A DNA stretch of 64,000 nt from Halocaridina rubra (Eukaryota; Arthropoda; Malacostraca; Decapoda; Atyidae): NCBI GenBank assembly GCA_037179515.1, contig JAXCGZ010007562.1, forward strand, positions 87,501 to 151,500. The letters are read 5' to 3'. This document shows, piece by piece, positions 22,227 to 63,985 of the stretch. Position 1 is the stretch's first letter. Each line of letters begins with the position of its first letter. The translations under genes were made by a program, and so were the position numbers. The notes beneath the pieces were generated by a model. The model ran no database searches and was not told the DNA's origin. It worked only from the letters and a program-made list of their open reading frames with translations.

Positions 22227-24206
22227 ATGGCAACCAGGCAGGCACAGGAAACAAACATGGAAACCATCCAAACATTCGATGAGGAGCGTTACCTAGACAC
22301 AATGATTGCTAGGGGTGAGAGATACGGTCTTTCCCCAGAGAAGAAGCTCTACGAATGGGCTCATGAGAAGATGGTTGAACGCCGAAATAAGCTGGAGGCA
22401 CAAGCACGTGAGGAGGCACAAGCAAAAGCACAACGTGAGGAGGCACAAGCACAACGTGAGGAGGCACAAGCACAACGTGAACATGAGCTTGCGCTTGCTC
22501 GGCTTCAAGCGGGAATCCCAGACAGTGGTCTTTCAACTGGAAATGGGAACCAGCCTCGGGAGAGGCCCTCCCCAATACCAAAGTACGAGGACGACGGCAG
22601 GCAACCGCTTGATTCTTACATCCGCTCTTTCGAAAGTCTTGCGGCAGTTAACGAAGGCACAGAGTTTGAGAAGAGTCGTTGGCTGCTAACCTCCATGCCA
22701 CCCCGTCTGCTCTCCCTGGTCAGTGAACTCGACCAAATGCAACTGAGGGACTATGAGAAAGTTAAAAGCACACTCCTGGCCTCACAGAACCTTTCACCAG
22801 CTGAGTGTCGTGCTAGGTATCTTTCTGCTTTCCCATTGAAGGAGGAGAACTGTAGTACCTTTGGCAAACGCAAGGCTCGCCTCTTTAATGATTGGTTACG
22901 GGTTGCAAAGTGTCCTCGTGAGAAGTTGTATGCGTTCTTGATGTTTGATGCAATTGCCAATGAACTTCCTCCAGATGTTGTTGCATATGTAAGGACTCAG
23001 CTTAAGGATGAGATCGACTACGAAAAAAGTCTAGCTGCTGTGGACGAGTACCTCCAGCACAACCAGCCCGGAGTACGTCTCTGTGATGTTTTGAGGGCAA
23101 GAAGGGCCGATTCCAAGGTTCGTCCTCAGAGTTGTATCTCCCCCGCAGCAAGCCATGATTCTCACCGGAAAGGAGATCATAGGAACGGGAAGCACAAGGG
23201 CCCCTCGCAGAACTCACATCGTCCAGCACATCTTCCTTACACTCCAAAGCCTTATTACGGCAATGCACCCACACTCAAGAAGGATAACTCAGTAAGAACT
23301 AAGCCTCAGCAGTTCAGAGGCAAAGGCCATTACTCTGCTCCTCCTTCCCAGGGTTTTCAGCAAAACTCTAAGAGCCACCACGCTCCCTCACACAGCGGCG
23401 GCCCACAAAGCCGTCCGGCCACGCACATGGCCCATGCTGTAGAAATAAGGCCAGAAAGGGCCACTGGGGATAACGCCGAGGAACCTACGTACAAACTTGC
23501 CAATGTGGAACTCACCGAATGGGGTAATCCGCAGGTGATCCCAAAATGTCTAGGAACTATAAATGGTGTGGAAGTTGAGATAGCCCTCGACACAGGGGCC
23601 AATGGCATATTTGTTGACGAGAGATTCGTCAGGGATGAAGATTATACCGGCGAAGTCGTTCGTGTGCGGGTTGCTGAAGGAACACCCCAAATACGACGCT
23701 GCTGTGTCATTAACCTGGATTGTAAATACTACAAGGGAAAAGCCCCAGCTGTGGCAATGATTGAGCTTATGTACCCTGTCTTGATGGGTCGTGCACTGAA
23801 CCTAGTTCCTACTTTCCAGGCCGACCTCTACCATAAGGACATTTCTCGTTATAACTTCCCTCAGGGGAAGTCACATGAAGCCATTTCAGCAGCAACTCCT
23901 GGCATCGATGCCAAGAATATGGACGATTCTCCGACTGACTCCGTTGAGTCTGCTGCAGTCAGTACACGTAATGTGGAACGCGGAGAGTTTCCCCCTCCTT
24001 TACCAGATGATGCACCTCTCGAGCCATTGAAGTCCCGTCCAGACTTTGCCAAATTGCAGCAAGACTGCCCCAGCCTCAAACGCTGGATGCAGCAGGCCAC
24101 CGAGAGAAGGACCTTCACAGTGAGAGGAGGAGGCAAGATCACTTACGCCCTTGAAGATGGAGTACTTCGTAGGCATGTGACTCAAGATGGCCACACCTTT
24201 AAATAA
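22227..24206 (+). CDS. Gag-protease polyprotein (plus integrase N-terminal lead)
   Basis: A 659-aa frame. The start ATG lies in CCACCATGG, a strong eukaryotic context. Residues 1-110 hold an alpha-helical, charged segment with AQREE-type repeats. About 116-275 resembles a retrotransposon Gag capsid domain (PLDSYIRSFESL, NEGTEFEKSRWLLTSMPP, RARYLSAF). About 280-420 is basic and low-complexity (H, S, P, K rich) and has no CCHC zinc knuckle. An aspartic protease follows, with catalytic ALDTGANG at 453-460 and the downstream MGRAL flap-end motif. The last 60 or so residues (KLQQDCPSLKRWM...EDGVLRRHV) match the lead-in of a gypsy integrase. The frame stops at TAA 24204-24206, with the integrase continuing in the same frame. 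Confidence 0.93.
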   Translation: MATRQAQETNMETIQTFDEERYLDTMIARGERYGLSPEKKLYEWAHEKMVERRNKLEAQAREEAQAKAQREEAQAQREEAQAQREHELALARLQAGIPDSGLSTGNGNQPRERPSPIPKYEDDGRQPLDSYIRSFESLAAVNEGTEFEKSRWLLTSMPPRLLSLVSELDQMQLRDYEKVKSTLLASQNLSPAECRARYLSAFPLKEENCSTFGKRKARLFNDWLRVAKCPREKLYAFLMFDAIANELPPDVVAYVRTQLKDEIDYEKSLAAVDEYLQHNQPGVRLCDVLRARRADSKVRPQSCISPAASHDSHRKGDHRNGKHKGPSQNSHRPAHLPYTPKPYYGNAPTLKKDNSVRTKPQQFRGKGHYSAPPSQGFQQNSKSHHAPSHSGGPQSRPATHMAHAVEIRPERATGDNAEEPTYKLANVELTEWGNPQVIPKCLGTINGVEVEIALDTGANGIFVDERFVRDEDYTGEVVRVRVAEGTPQIRRCCVINLDCKYYKGKAPAVAMIELMYPVLMGRALNLVPTFQADLYHKDISRYNFPQGKSHEAISAATPGIDAKNMDDSPTDSVESAAVSTRNVERGEFPPPLPDDAPLEPLKSRPDFAKLQQDCPSLKRWMQQATERRTFTVRGGGKITYALEDGVLRRHVTQDGHTFK

Positions 24207-27026
24207 TTGGTGGTGCCCGCTTCGTTGCGCCGCCAGGCTATGTATGTGGCACACCATTTACCTCTGAGTGGACACAGAGGCAAAGCAAAAACTCGGCAGG
24301 TCCTTCAGAAGGCTTTTGCATGGCCAAACATGTACACCGAGGTAGACAGATATGTAGGTTCCTGCCCTGTCTGTCAATCCACCTCAACGGCACCAGTACC
24401 GAAAGTTCCCATGGGGATAACTAAGCTCTCAATGGAGCCAATTTCCAATGTCGCTATTGACATACTAGGTCCTATTAATCCAACTTTGTCCACGGGGAAA
24501 CAATTCCTCCTGGTATATGCTGACCTGGCAACAAGGTACCCAGATGCAGTGCCACTGTCTTCTATCACAACTGAAGCAGTCGCTCATGCCCTATTTGAAA
24601 TGTGCTCCAGGGTTGGCTTTCCTGAGCAGGTCACTTCTGACAATGGAAGTCAGTTTACAAGTAGGCACTTTGAGGCTTTCTGCAACCTTTTAGAAATCAA
24701 GCACATTCGTACGAGTGTCTATCATGCCCAATCAAATGGAGCATGCGAACGCTATAACGGGACATTGAAGCGATGTTTGCGCAAGCTAGTGATAGATATG
24801 CCTAGGCAGTGGGACAAGTACGTCCCTGCTGCACTTTTCTCCTTCAGAGACACGCCCCACGACACTACTGGATACTCGCCTTTCGAGATGATTTATGGTC
24901 ATAAGGTCAGAGGCCCAGTAGAATTCTTGACAGAATGTTGGGATTCACCTACCATCGAAGATGACGATAGGGACGTCCATGAGTATATTTTGAAGTTTTC
25001 GTCTCACCTCAAAAAGGCTTGGAAAACTGAACAATTAGCCATTAAGGGTCACCAGCAGACTGCCAAGCTCCTCTTTGACAAGCGTGCGCGGCGTCGTGCC
25101 CTGACACCCGGAGATCGAGCTCTGTTACTTCTTCCAACAGATACCCGCAAGCTAATGCTACGCTGGAAAGGACCGTACACTGTGGTACACCGGGTGACCC
25201 CTGACAATTATGTGCTAAATGTTGATAGCAATAACCGGAAATGCCACATTAACCAGCTGAAGCTTTATTGTGAGGACCCGGAGGCCCACAGGGATCCTGC
25301 GCTGGCGCTCCCAGCAACCCCTATAGATGCCTCAAGCATCAACAGAACCTCCGAGGCTGCAGCAACACAGGTGCTCCATTATAGCCACCCCTTACTTCCT
25401 ATATTGGAATACTCCACCCTTGCAGTGGAGACAGACTTACGGGAGTGGAGTTTTTCTGAAGAAGCCCCTCTGGCCGCAGCCACCGCCCTTGCAATTGAAG
25501 ACATAAGCTTAGCTTTTGATGATGGTAAGGATCCTGCCATTCCCACACACCGAAAAGAAAGTGTGAGTAATTGTATTATTAACTCCAGACTGCAACCGAG
25601 TCAACGGGAACAGCTGAACAAGCTATTTGAGGACTATGAGAACGTCTTCAACGACCTCCCAGGCATTACCACTACCCTTGAGCATCATGTCAGACTGACT
25701 GACCCAGAGCCATTTCGGCATTCCTATGGTCTTCCCCACCAGCTGTCCTTACGGCTGAAGGAAGATCTTGACACTTGGGTCCGCCTCGGAATAGCTGAAA
25801 AGAGCATTTCGCCTTGGTGTTCGCCGTTACTGGCAGTGCGTAAGCGAGATGGCAGTCACAGGTTCTGCCTTGACTGTCGTAAGCTTAACTCCCGTACCAT
25901 CTTTGATGGAGAGCCCATTGCTGACGCCGAGCATATTTTCTCGTTGCTTTCTCAAGCCCGTTACCTGTCCAAGTTGGATCTGGCCAGTGGATTTTGGCAA
26001 GTCCCGTTGAGCGAGACTACCAAGCCTCTTACAGCTTTTTCCACAAGATATGGTCTATACCAGTTCAGGGTCATGCCTTTTGGTATGGTAAATGCCCCTG
26101 GCTGCTTCAGCAGACTCATGAGGATAGTACTACAGGATCTCGACAATGTTTCATGCTTTATAGACGACATCCTGGTGCATTCTCAGGATTGGTCATCGCA
26201 CCTCGAGACCCTCCGCAGAGTTCTCACTCGTCTGAACCAGCATGGACTTCACTTAAAGCCTTCCAAATGTGAGATTGGTTTCACACAATTGCAGTATCTC
26301 GGCCACGTGGTTGGAGAAGGAGTTATGTCCCCTATACATGACAGGGTACAAGCTATTAAGGATATGGAGAAACCTGCTACTGTCACTCAACTGAGATCAT
26401 TCCTGGGTAGTGTCGGCTACTACCAACGGTTCATTCCACACTTTAATACTATCGCTGCCCCTTTGCAGCAACTGACCTCCTCGAAGCAAAGTAAATCCTC
26501 CCCTGTCAAATGGACAGATGAAGCGGAGAGAGCATTTTTCAAGCTCCGAGAAGCATTGGCAGGTGAGCCAGTATTACAACTGGTAAACCCTGATTTTCCA
26601 TTTATCTTGCAGACCGACGCCTCAGACGAAGGCCTGGGTGCCGTGCTCTTGCAAGCCCGATCAGACAACTCAGCAGAAGTAGCTCCAGTGCGATATGCAA
26701 GCCGCAGGCTTCGCCCTGCAGAGCGAAATTACTCCACCGTGGAGAAGGAAGCTCTAGCTGCATATTGGGCCATAAAGAAATTTGAAGTCCATCTGTATGG
26801 CCAACATTTTACACTGAGAACCGACCACCGACCTCTCCTATATTTACAGACTGCAGACAAGCTAAATCCTCGCCTGAAAAGGTGGGCACTTTACCTGAAT
26901 CTTTTCAAATTCACTGCCCAACATGTTCATGGCAAGGACAATGACCTTGCTGATCTACTAAGTCGACGGTCGTTACCCTCAAATGAGGAAGCTGGTGCTG
27001 TTAGCCTAAATTTGGCTAGTCAGTAA
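24207..27026 (+). CDS. Integrase-reverse transcriptase-RNase H polyprotein
   Basis: 939 codons in the same frame as the Gag-protease ORF. Integrase comes first: HHCC zinc finger (H16/17, H23, C53, C56), DDE core D85 (VAIDILGP), D145 (SDNGSQFTS) and E181 with 35 residues between the last two, then a GPY module near residue 320. Reverse transcriptase spans about 496-720, with D591 in LDLASGFW and FIDD at 651-654 (F replaces the common Y). RNase H spans about 800-915, with TDASDEG at D804 and LRTDHRPL. There is no chromodomain and no env. Integrase before RT is the reverse of standard Ty3/gypsy. The first codon is TTG right after the stop, so translation would need readthrough, or the copy is dead. 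Confidence 0.95.
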   Translation: MVVPASLRRQAMYVAHHLPLSGHRGKAKTRQVLQKAFAWPNMYTEVDRYVGSCPVCQSTSTAPVPKVPMGITKLSMEPISNVAIDILGPINPTLSTGKQFLLVYADLATRYPDAVPLSSITTEAVAHALFEMCSRVGFPEQVTSDNGSQFTSRHFEAFCNLLEIKHIRTSVYHAQSNGACERYNGTLKRCLRKLVIDMPRQWDKYVPAALFSFRDTPHDTTGYSPFEMIYGHKVRGPVEFLTECWDSPTIEDDDRDVHEYILKFSSHLKKAWKTEQLAIKGHQQTAKLLFDKRARRRALTPGDRALLLLPTDTRKLMLRWKGPYTVVHRVTPDNYVLNVDSNNRKCHINQLKLYCEDPEAHRDPALALPATPIDASSINRTSEAAATQVLHYSHPLLPILEYSTLAVETDLREWSFSEEAPLAAATALAIEDISLAFDDGKDPAIPTHRKESVSNCIINSRLQPSQREQLNKLFEDYENVFNDLPGITTTLEHHVRLTDPEPFRHSYGLPHQLSLRLKEDLDTWVRLGIAEKSISPWCSPLLAVRKRDGSHRFCLDCRKLNSRTIFDGEPIADAEHIFSLLSQARYLSKLDLASGFWQVPLSETTKPLTAFSTRYGLYQFRVMPFGMVNAPGCFSRLMRIVLQDLDNVSCFIDDILVHSQDWSSHLETLRRVLTRLNQHGLHLKPSKCEIGFTQLQYLGHVVGEGVMSPIHDRVQAIKDMEKPATVTQLRSFLGSVGYYQRFIPHFNTIAAPLQQLTSSKQSKSSPVKWTDEAERAFFKLREALAGEPVLQLVNPDFPFILQTDASDEGLGAVLLQARSDNSAEVAPVRYASRRLRPAERNYSTVEKEALAAYWAIKKFEVHLYGQHFTLRTDHRPLLYLQTADKLNPRLKRWALYLNLFKFTAQHVHGKDNDLADLLSRRSLPSNEEAGAVSLNLASQ

Positions 27027-27661
27027 AGATTACTTCTCTAATGTGTTGTTTATTTTTATGTTTATCTTTTATGTCTTTAATACTGTACTGTACTTGTTTA
27101 CTTTAGCGTACAAACGTTATTCCTAATGGAAAACGAAAAAGATGAAGAATAATTTTTTGATCGTAGTTTTATATTTCCCTTTGTGGGACTTTGAAAGCCA
27201 GAACTTGGCAGAAACATTTTAGTTTAGTGCTGAATAGCTGAATGTTTTAAATCCAGTCGCCAATGTTAATGACGACGTGGTTCAAATGTTTAATTTGCGT
27301 ATACTGTATTTTATTTTGTATATTATATTATTGCCTTCTTGCATGTGAAGCATTCATAAACTTAAATATTGATATTCACTGATATCTAATTGTGATTTAA
27401 TTTTCTTGAAATTTGAATTTGATCACATTTCTTTTATGTTTTGCATGTCATTTAATGTTTTGTTTACAAGACTTGTTTACTTTTACTAATAGTATGATAT
27501 GTTCCAGTGGTGGATCCCATTCTTATTGTTCATTTGTTCTTTTCCATGAGAAGGATATCTCATCCCTCATAATAACACTGAAGTCACCGTAACTTCCTCT
27601 GTTCTTTTTTCGCCTTCTGTAGTAGAATTTTGCTAAATCAATATTCTCTAGAAAGGGCCTT
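27027..27661 (+). other. 3' untranslated region and polypurine tract
   Basis: No ORF of note between RNase H and the 3' LTR. A short purine run GAAAGGG at 27651-27657, four bases before the LTR, is the best polypurine-tract candidate but is weak. Confidence 0.55.
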
Positions 27662-29632
27662 TGTGACAGAGTGTTTCGCTCAATGTCAACAGAGGCTGTT
27701 AGATGCCTTATTAAATAAATTAGTAACATAACTGTTATTTTCTAACTAAAAAAATTAATTCCCTTTAACATAACTGTTATTTTCTAACTAATAAAATAAT
27801 TCCCACTTCTTGACTTTCGCAGATTATGATTATTTGCAATTTGTATTTTAGCTTATAGCTAATTGTAAAAATAGCTTATTTACTCTTCTTGTATGTGTAG
27901 AAGTATAGCCCCAATATAAAGGCTGCTCCTATTTTTCTGTCCGCTCCGAGCCAAGAAAATTAAGAAACAAATAACCAGTAACCTAACTTTTCATTATTAT
28001 TCTCGTTTTATTTTATTTGCTTCCACTTGTTGCACCTAAAAATACTGTCTCTCCCTTGCATCTGTGCTATAATTGCCTGCCAGGGACCACCACTAAAATA
28101 GTCCTTAAAATGAAATCAGAGCCAATTACTGCTCTAGGAATGTCTCCGACAGATGATGTCACGAGGCACAAGGAGACGCTCTCTTTTGGCGCCGAGACTG
28201 CCCAGAGGCAACATCTCGCCTGGGTAGTCTAAGTTTATTTCTAATCCTAAATTACGTGGCATCTTCACAGGAATTCATCTAGCACAACAAGGAATTCATC
28301 TAGCACAACAAGGTGAGGGATAGTGTATGGTAAAGCTCGTGGGTCAAGCAAATTGGTTTATTTTCGAGAATTAGCTACATTCGTTACTGGATAAATCTTA
28401 TGGATTTCTATTCTCAGATTCCATTCCCAGTCACACGAAATTTTGTAGATTACCACACTGGAATCTCACATGCCAAAGTTAATTCCTTAACCTGTAAATT
28501 ACAGCCGATATATATTGCTGAGAAGTTTCTTTTCACTGAATGTGATAAACGAAAATCTCATCCTCTGTAGACTAGTTATGAGCCCGTAAAAATCCATCTC
28601 TCTTCCTAATAAATTCTAATTTCATTTCACCCCTTTCTATCATCGTAAATAAAGTGTTTTACTTCAAAAACTCGTCAATAAAGCTATTTGCCAAAAAACA
28701 AAATTGCAAATATTCAAAAGGTAATTTTTCCCAGTTGGCTATGCAAATATTTCTTGTTAACCACAATTTAATGAATGCATACCGTATTTATCTTGCTAAT
28801 TCTTCATATGTTGGGGATAAAGTGTTTTGAGTTATAAGTTGCAAATACCTCAAAAGGTGGTTTTGCACCCTTTTTTTTCATTGCAAAGTTCTTGATAACT
28901 AAAAGTGAATGAATACTGTATTTATCTCGTAGATTCTTCCTTTATCCTAAATAGAGTGTTTTACCATATTAATTGCATATCAGTAATAAGCATTGCAACT
29001 TTTGTGGTTGCCCACAATTTAAGGAATACATACAGTACTGTATTTGTCTTGCTTATTCTTCTTTTATTGTGAATATATTATTTTCTTTAAAACCAGTAAA
29101 GAATTAATGTTTTGTATGCTATTATGGTAGCATAAATGTTTCTGGTTAGCTGTGAATAACCTATATATATTCATCCAGTAGAATGACATTGGAAACTCAT
29201 TATATGTGTGCTCATGCTTTCAGTTTCCCATTATAAACAGTGTGTCATTTCTGTTTCTGAAATTGCAGTGTCCTGTATTCTACTCTGCCTGTGTGACAGA
29301 GGTAATCATCGAGTTGAGGCCAAAGTCTTGGCATACGTCCGTGGTGCCGGGAAACGAACTCATACTCACCTCCTCCGGGATTCGAGGCAGCATTTCATAA
29401 AATTTAATTTGAGAAATTTAATTCAATTCTTTTAATGTCATTGCATTTCCAAAATTAAAAGAAAGTTGAATTCTGAGTTTCATTTAACCGACTAATGGTA
29501 ATGAAGATGGGGTGTTCAAGTACAAATATCTGTCCTGTCTGTTTGTGAGCTCTTAACCGAGCTCGGTACTTTGAGTCCCCTTAGTAAAACAGAATCTTAA
29601 AAACACTCTAGCATCACTAAAACCCCCCCACA
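27662..29632 (+). repeat. 3' LTR (1971 bp)
   Basis: Direct repeat of the 5' LTR with about 16 substitutions and one C fewer in the terminal C-run (7 versus 8). The TATAAAG box is kept and the CRE palindrome is mutated. Confidence 0.96.
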
Positions 29633-29637
29633 GTGTA
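29633..29637. repeat. 5-bp target-site duplication, right (GTGTA)
   Basis: Second copy of the duplicated target, after which the old gypsy integrase resumes. Confidence 0.95.
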
Positions 29638-30563
29638 CCTCTTTATATCATAGCTGATAAAGGAGCCCAGTTTGAGTCAGAATTTTTTCAAGAACTATTC
29701 TCCTATATAGGATTCCATCTCCTGCAAACTACAGCTTATCAACCTCAGTGTAATGGAATGGTAAAACGTTCCCATAGGACCTTAAAGGCAGCTTTAATGA
29801 CCAGAAAGCAAAGTTGGCTCAGTGCCCTGCTGATTGTCCTTCTTGGTCTACGTTGTATGCCAAACTCCTCAGGTTATTCACCTTTCACCTTAGTGTTTGG
29901 AAAACTGCCACTTAGTCCTAGTTATATATTTGTGAAACCTCCTGTCTCATCAGGCTCTACAATAGATTAAATAAAAAACTTTATTAAGTGCATGAGAGAT
30001 ATTGATGTTATTCATTTATCAGACTCTTAAACAATGCCAAGTTTTCCAAAAATCCCATATTACTTATTCAGTGTACCTAAAGTTTCGGTTCATGCGGATC
30101 GTGTCAGAAAACCATTGTAAGCACCATATACAGGTCTCCTCTCCCAGTGACTGAAAGACATGATAGATAGTTTAAGAGACAATTGCCTTTAGGAGACACA
30201 AATAATGTATTTATAAACCGTTTGAAAACTGTAAAATTACCTGAAGTACCATGTGTAAACCCTCCTAAGGTCTCCTCATATTGTATGTGTTCCTCAAAGT
30301 GAATCTCAACCCTCATCTAACAGTCTATCAGATGTAGTTTCTAATGACACCATTGATCCTATATTATCTGATTCAGTTGAAAATATGTCTGACACTTGTG
30401 TTCTTTCAGACAGAAGTAACAATACTCCTCCAAAAATATCACAACCGCCAGTTTTTCCCTCTCAAAAAACTGCAGTATCTCGTTCTGGGAGAAAAGTTTG
30501 TTTTGGATCTAACCCAGATTTTTATTATTTTATTTGAGACTCCATCTCCATGGGGGGATCTAT
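29638..30563 (+). pseudogene. Old Ty3/gypsy pol, right part (integrase end)
   Basis: Continuation of the integrase interrupted at 18636. It shows IIADKGAQFESEFF (second catalytic Asp; the usual SDNGSQF is altered), QPQCNGMVKRSHRTLKAAL (the usual E is replaced, N-G-M-V-K), SGYSPFTLVFGK and a C-terminal tail with RSGRKVCF at about 30483. Stops at about 29968 and 30028 and several beyond break it. This is the older host element of the young insertion. Confidence 0.85.
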
Positions 30564-31020
30564 TGTAATGACATTATAATTTTTTTTTATTATCATTACG
30601 AGATTACTTGATTTTTGAAGAGGTATATTTTATTGGTGTCGTTACACACCTGCAAGGGTCATTTATCTCTTACTTGCTTAACTTCAGGTAGTTGGGTAAT
30701 TAATAACCAATGACAGTGAGAGCTTTTTCAGCCTTAGCTTCAGACTCCTATAAATACTTTCTCGCCTACAATGAAACCACAGAACCATTCCTGTATGAAC
30801 TGCTATGAAACACTCCTGTATCATTTGCTATAAAATAATCATGTATCATTTGTTAAGGGAGCACCCCTGTATCAAGTGCTTTAGAGCTCTCCTGTATCAT
30901 TTGCTAGAGAAACACACTTCTATCATCTGCTATAGAACACTTGTATCAACTGCTGTAGAGGACTCCAGTATTGTCTGCCTTCGAAGACACTTCAGTCTCG
31001 TCTGCTCTAGAAAGGAATCA
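30564..31020 (+). repeat. Probable 3' LTR start of the old gypsy, with nine 25-bp repeats
   Basis: A purine run GGGGGGATC (30552-30560) precedes TGTAATGACA at 30564, as expected for a polypurine tract and LTR start. A TATAAATAC box lies near 30750. From 30784 to 31014 there are about nine degenerate 25-base units of the type CCTGTATCATTTGCTATAGA. The LTR's end is not located and its partner 5' LTR is not in the window. Confidence 0.55.
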
Positions 31021-32090
31021 CTGGTTGAATATTAATAGAACCTTAAAACAGAATAGCCAGATTCTCCTTATCTTTTTTGGATATAGACTCAACAAGAATA
31101 AGGCTGTCAGCACTTACAACTTCTCCTCTACATTTCCTTCTTAAAAAAAAAAAGTTGTATAGACACGCCTTAGCAAGAGAGTCTGCCCCTCTCTTTTTAT
31201 TTCTTAGATAATTTTCGTGCTTTTCCTGCATCTCCTTCCCATCCTATATCCCCCTCTCTAGTGATGCCATTTACACCCTGAATGGGGCTTAGAGAATTCA
31301 CTGGAAACCGTCACTTATTTCCCGCCTACCCTATTCCAGTAAACAGTTATCACGAGTTAAGTGTCAATAAACCTAATTGAGAATGGTCATATTCTTATTA
31401 ACTCAGAAAAAAAAAGGTTGTCAGGCCTTACAGTCTCTGTTTTCATAATATCTAATAGATTGCAAAACTTTCTTTGATATATACTATGTAAATACGAAAA
31501 TACTATGGGAGAGAGAGAGAGAGAGAGAGAGAGAAACTTTAACAAATACATTGAGATAGCAGTAAACAGTCAAATTAGATAAACAAATAATATAACAAAT
31601 AAATATGTAGGACACTATATTAAAATTCATAAGAAAAAAATTAAAGAATTCAGAAAATTATACAGATAACGTGTAAATTAATGAGAAGTAAAATAATGAA
31701 TAAACATGACAGGTAGATTCCTTTTGTTTGTTTACATACGGAACTCATCAGACTTAAAGCTCTGCAAAATTGATGGAACGTTAGCCGAAAACAAGATCGT
31801 ATCTTTTTAATGATTAAAATATATAAATAAAGAAGAAAATATACTTTACATATTTGAGTTTTAGGTATTCAAATACGAGCTTGAATATTATTAAGAATTC
31901 TTTATATGACCGCTATTCTTTTAAATAAGAACACAGTTTATATGTTCAAAATATATTGCAGAGAACGGGCCTCATCCCGCATTCCTGTATTTACAAATTG
32001 ACATTAACATTCGTGTCGCAAGTTGAGGTGCAATTTGTGGTATTCTCTAACGCTTGTTGTCTTATGAGTTGATATATCAGTTTGTAGGCA
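31021..32090 (+). other. Region upstream of IFT122
   Basis: No gene seen. A (GA)n tract lies at 31508-31535. The 5' UTR of IFT122 must end at 32090. TTTGTAG at 32081-32087 could be a splice acceptor of a 5' UTR intron, but this is unproven. No convincing TATA box was chosen. Confidence 0.5.
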
Positions 32091-62904
<30,814 letters not shown>

Positions 62905-62989
62905 GTTAGTAATATAGTAAACTAAACAAAAATGTTTAATTGTTTAAAAATTTATTATTTATATTTATTTATTCACCTTGATTCCTCAA

Positions 62990-63682
<693 letters not shown>

Positions 63683-63985
63683 TAACCAAAGCAAGACTAA
63701 AAAACGAAAAAAAACAACTCATTATGCAATGCCTAAATCTACCATATGACAGATTAAAAAAATTTAATCTACATTCTCTAGAGAGGCACAGAGTTAGGGG
63801 GGATATGATTGAAGTGTATAAATGGTTTAAAGGGATTAACAAGGGTGATATTAATAAAGTTTTAAAAATTCATGATCAAACCAGAACTCGTAATGGGTAA
63901 TGGATTTAATCTTGATAAATTTAGGTTCAGAAGGGAAATTGGTGAAAATTGGCTTGGTAATACCGTAGAGTACTCCTAGTAGGAT
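63683..63985 (+). mobile_element. Fragment of a third LINE (C-terminal domain)
   Basis: Plus strand reads CLNLPYDRLKKFNLHSLERH, RVRGDMIEVYKWFKGINKGD, then after a stop and frameshift near 63898 FNLDKFRFRREIGENWLGN. This is the same C-terminal domain type as in copies A-D (LPSLEARRVRGDMVTVFKF) but clearly a different family. 5'-truncated and decayed. Confidence 0.8.

Larger units (their letters stand above)
18637..29632 (+). mobile_element. Young Gmr1-like Ty3/gypsy LTR retrotransposon
   Basis: A complete 10,996-bp element: 5' LTR, primer binding site, repeat-rich leader, Gag-protease ORF, integrase-RT-RNase H ORF, 3' LTR. The LTRs begin TGTGACAGAG and end CCCACA. By eye I count about 16 substitutions and one single-C indel between them, roughly 0.8 percent, so insertion is recent. 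Pol order is protease-integrase-RT-RNase H, opposite to ordinary gypsy elements and like copia. Sequence motifs (GPY module, LDCRKLNS, FLGSVGYYQRFIP) are Ty3/gypsy type. This combination defines the Gmr1-like group first described in deuterostomes. There is no env-like ORF. One in-frame stop splits the two ORFs. Confidence 0.93.
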
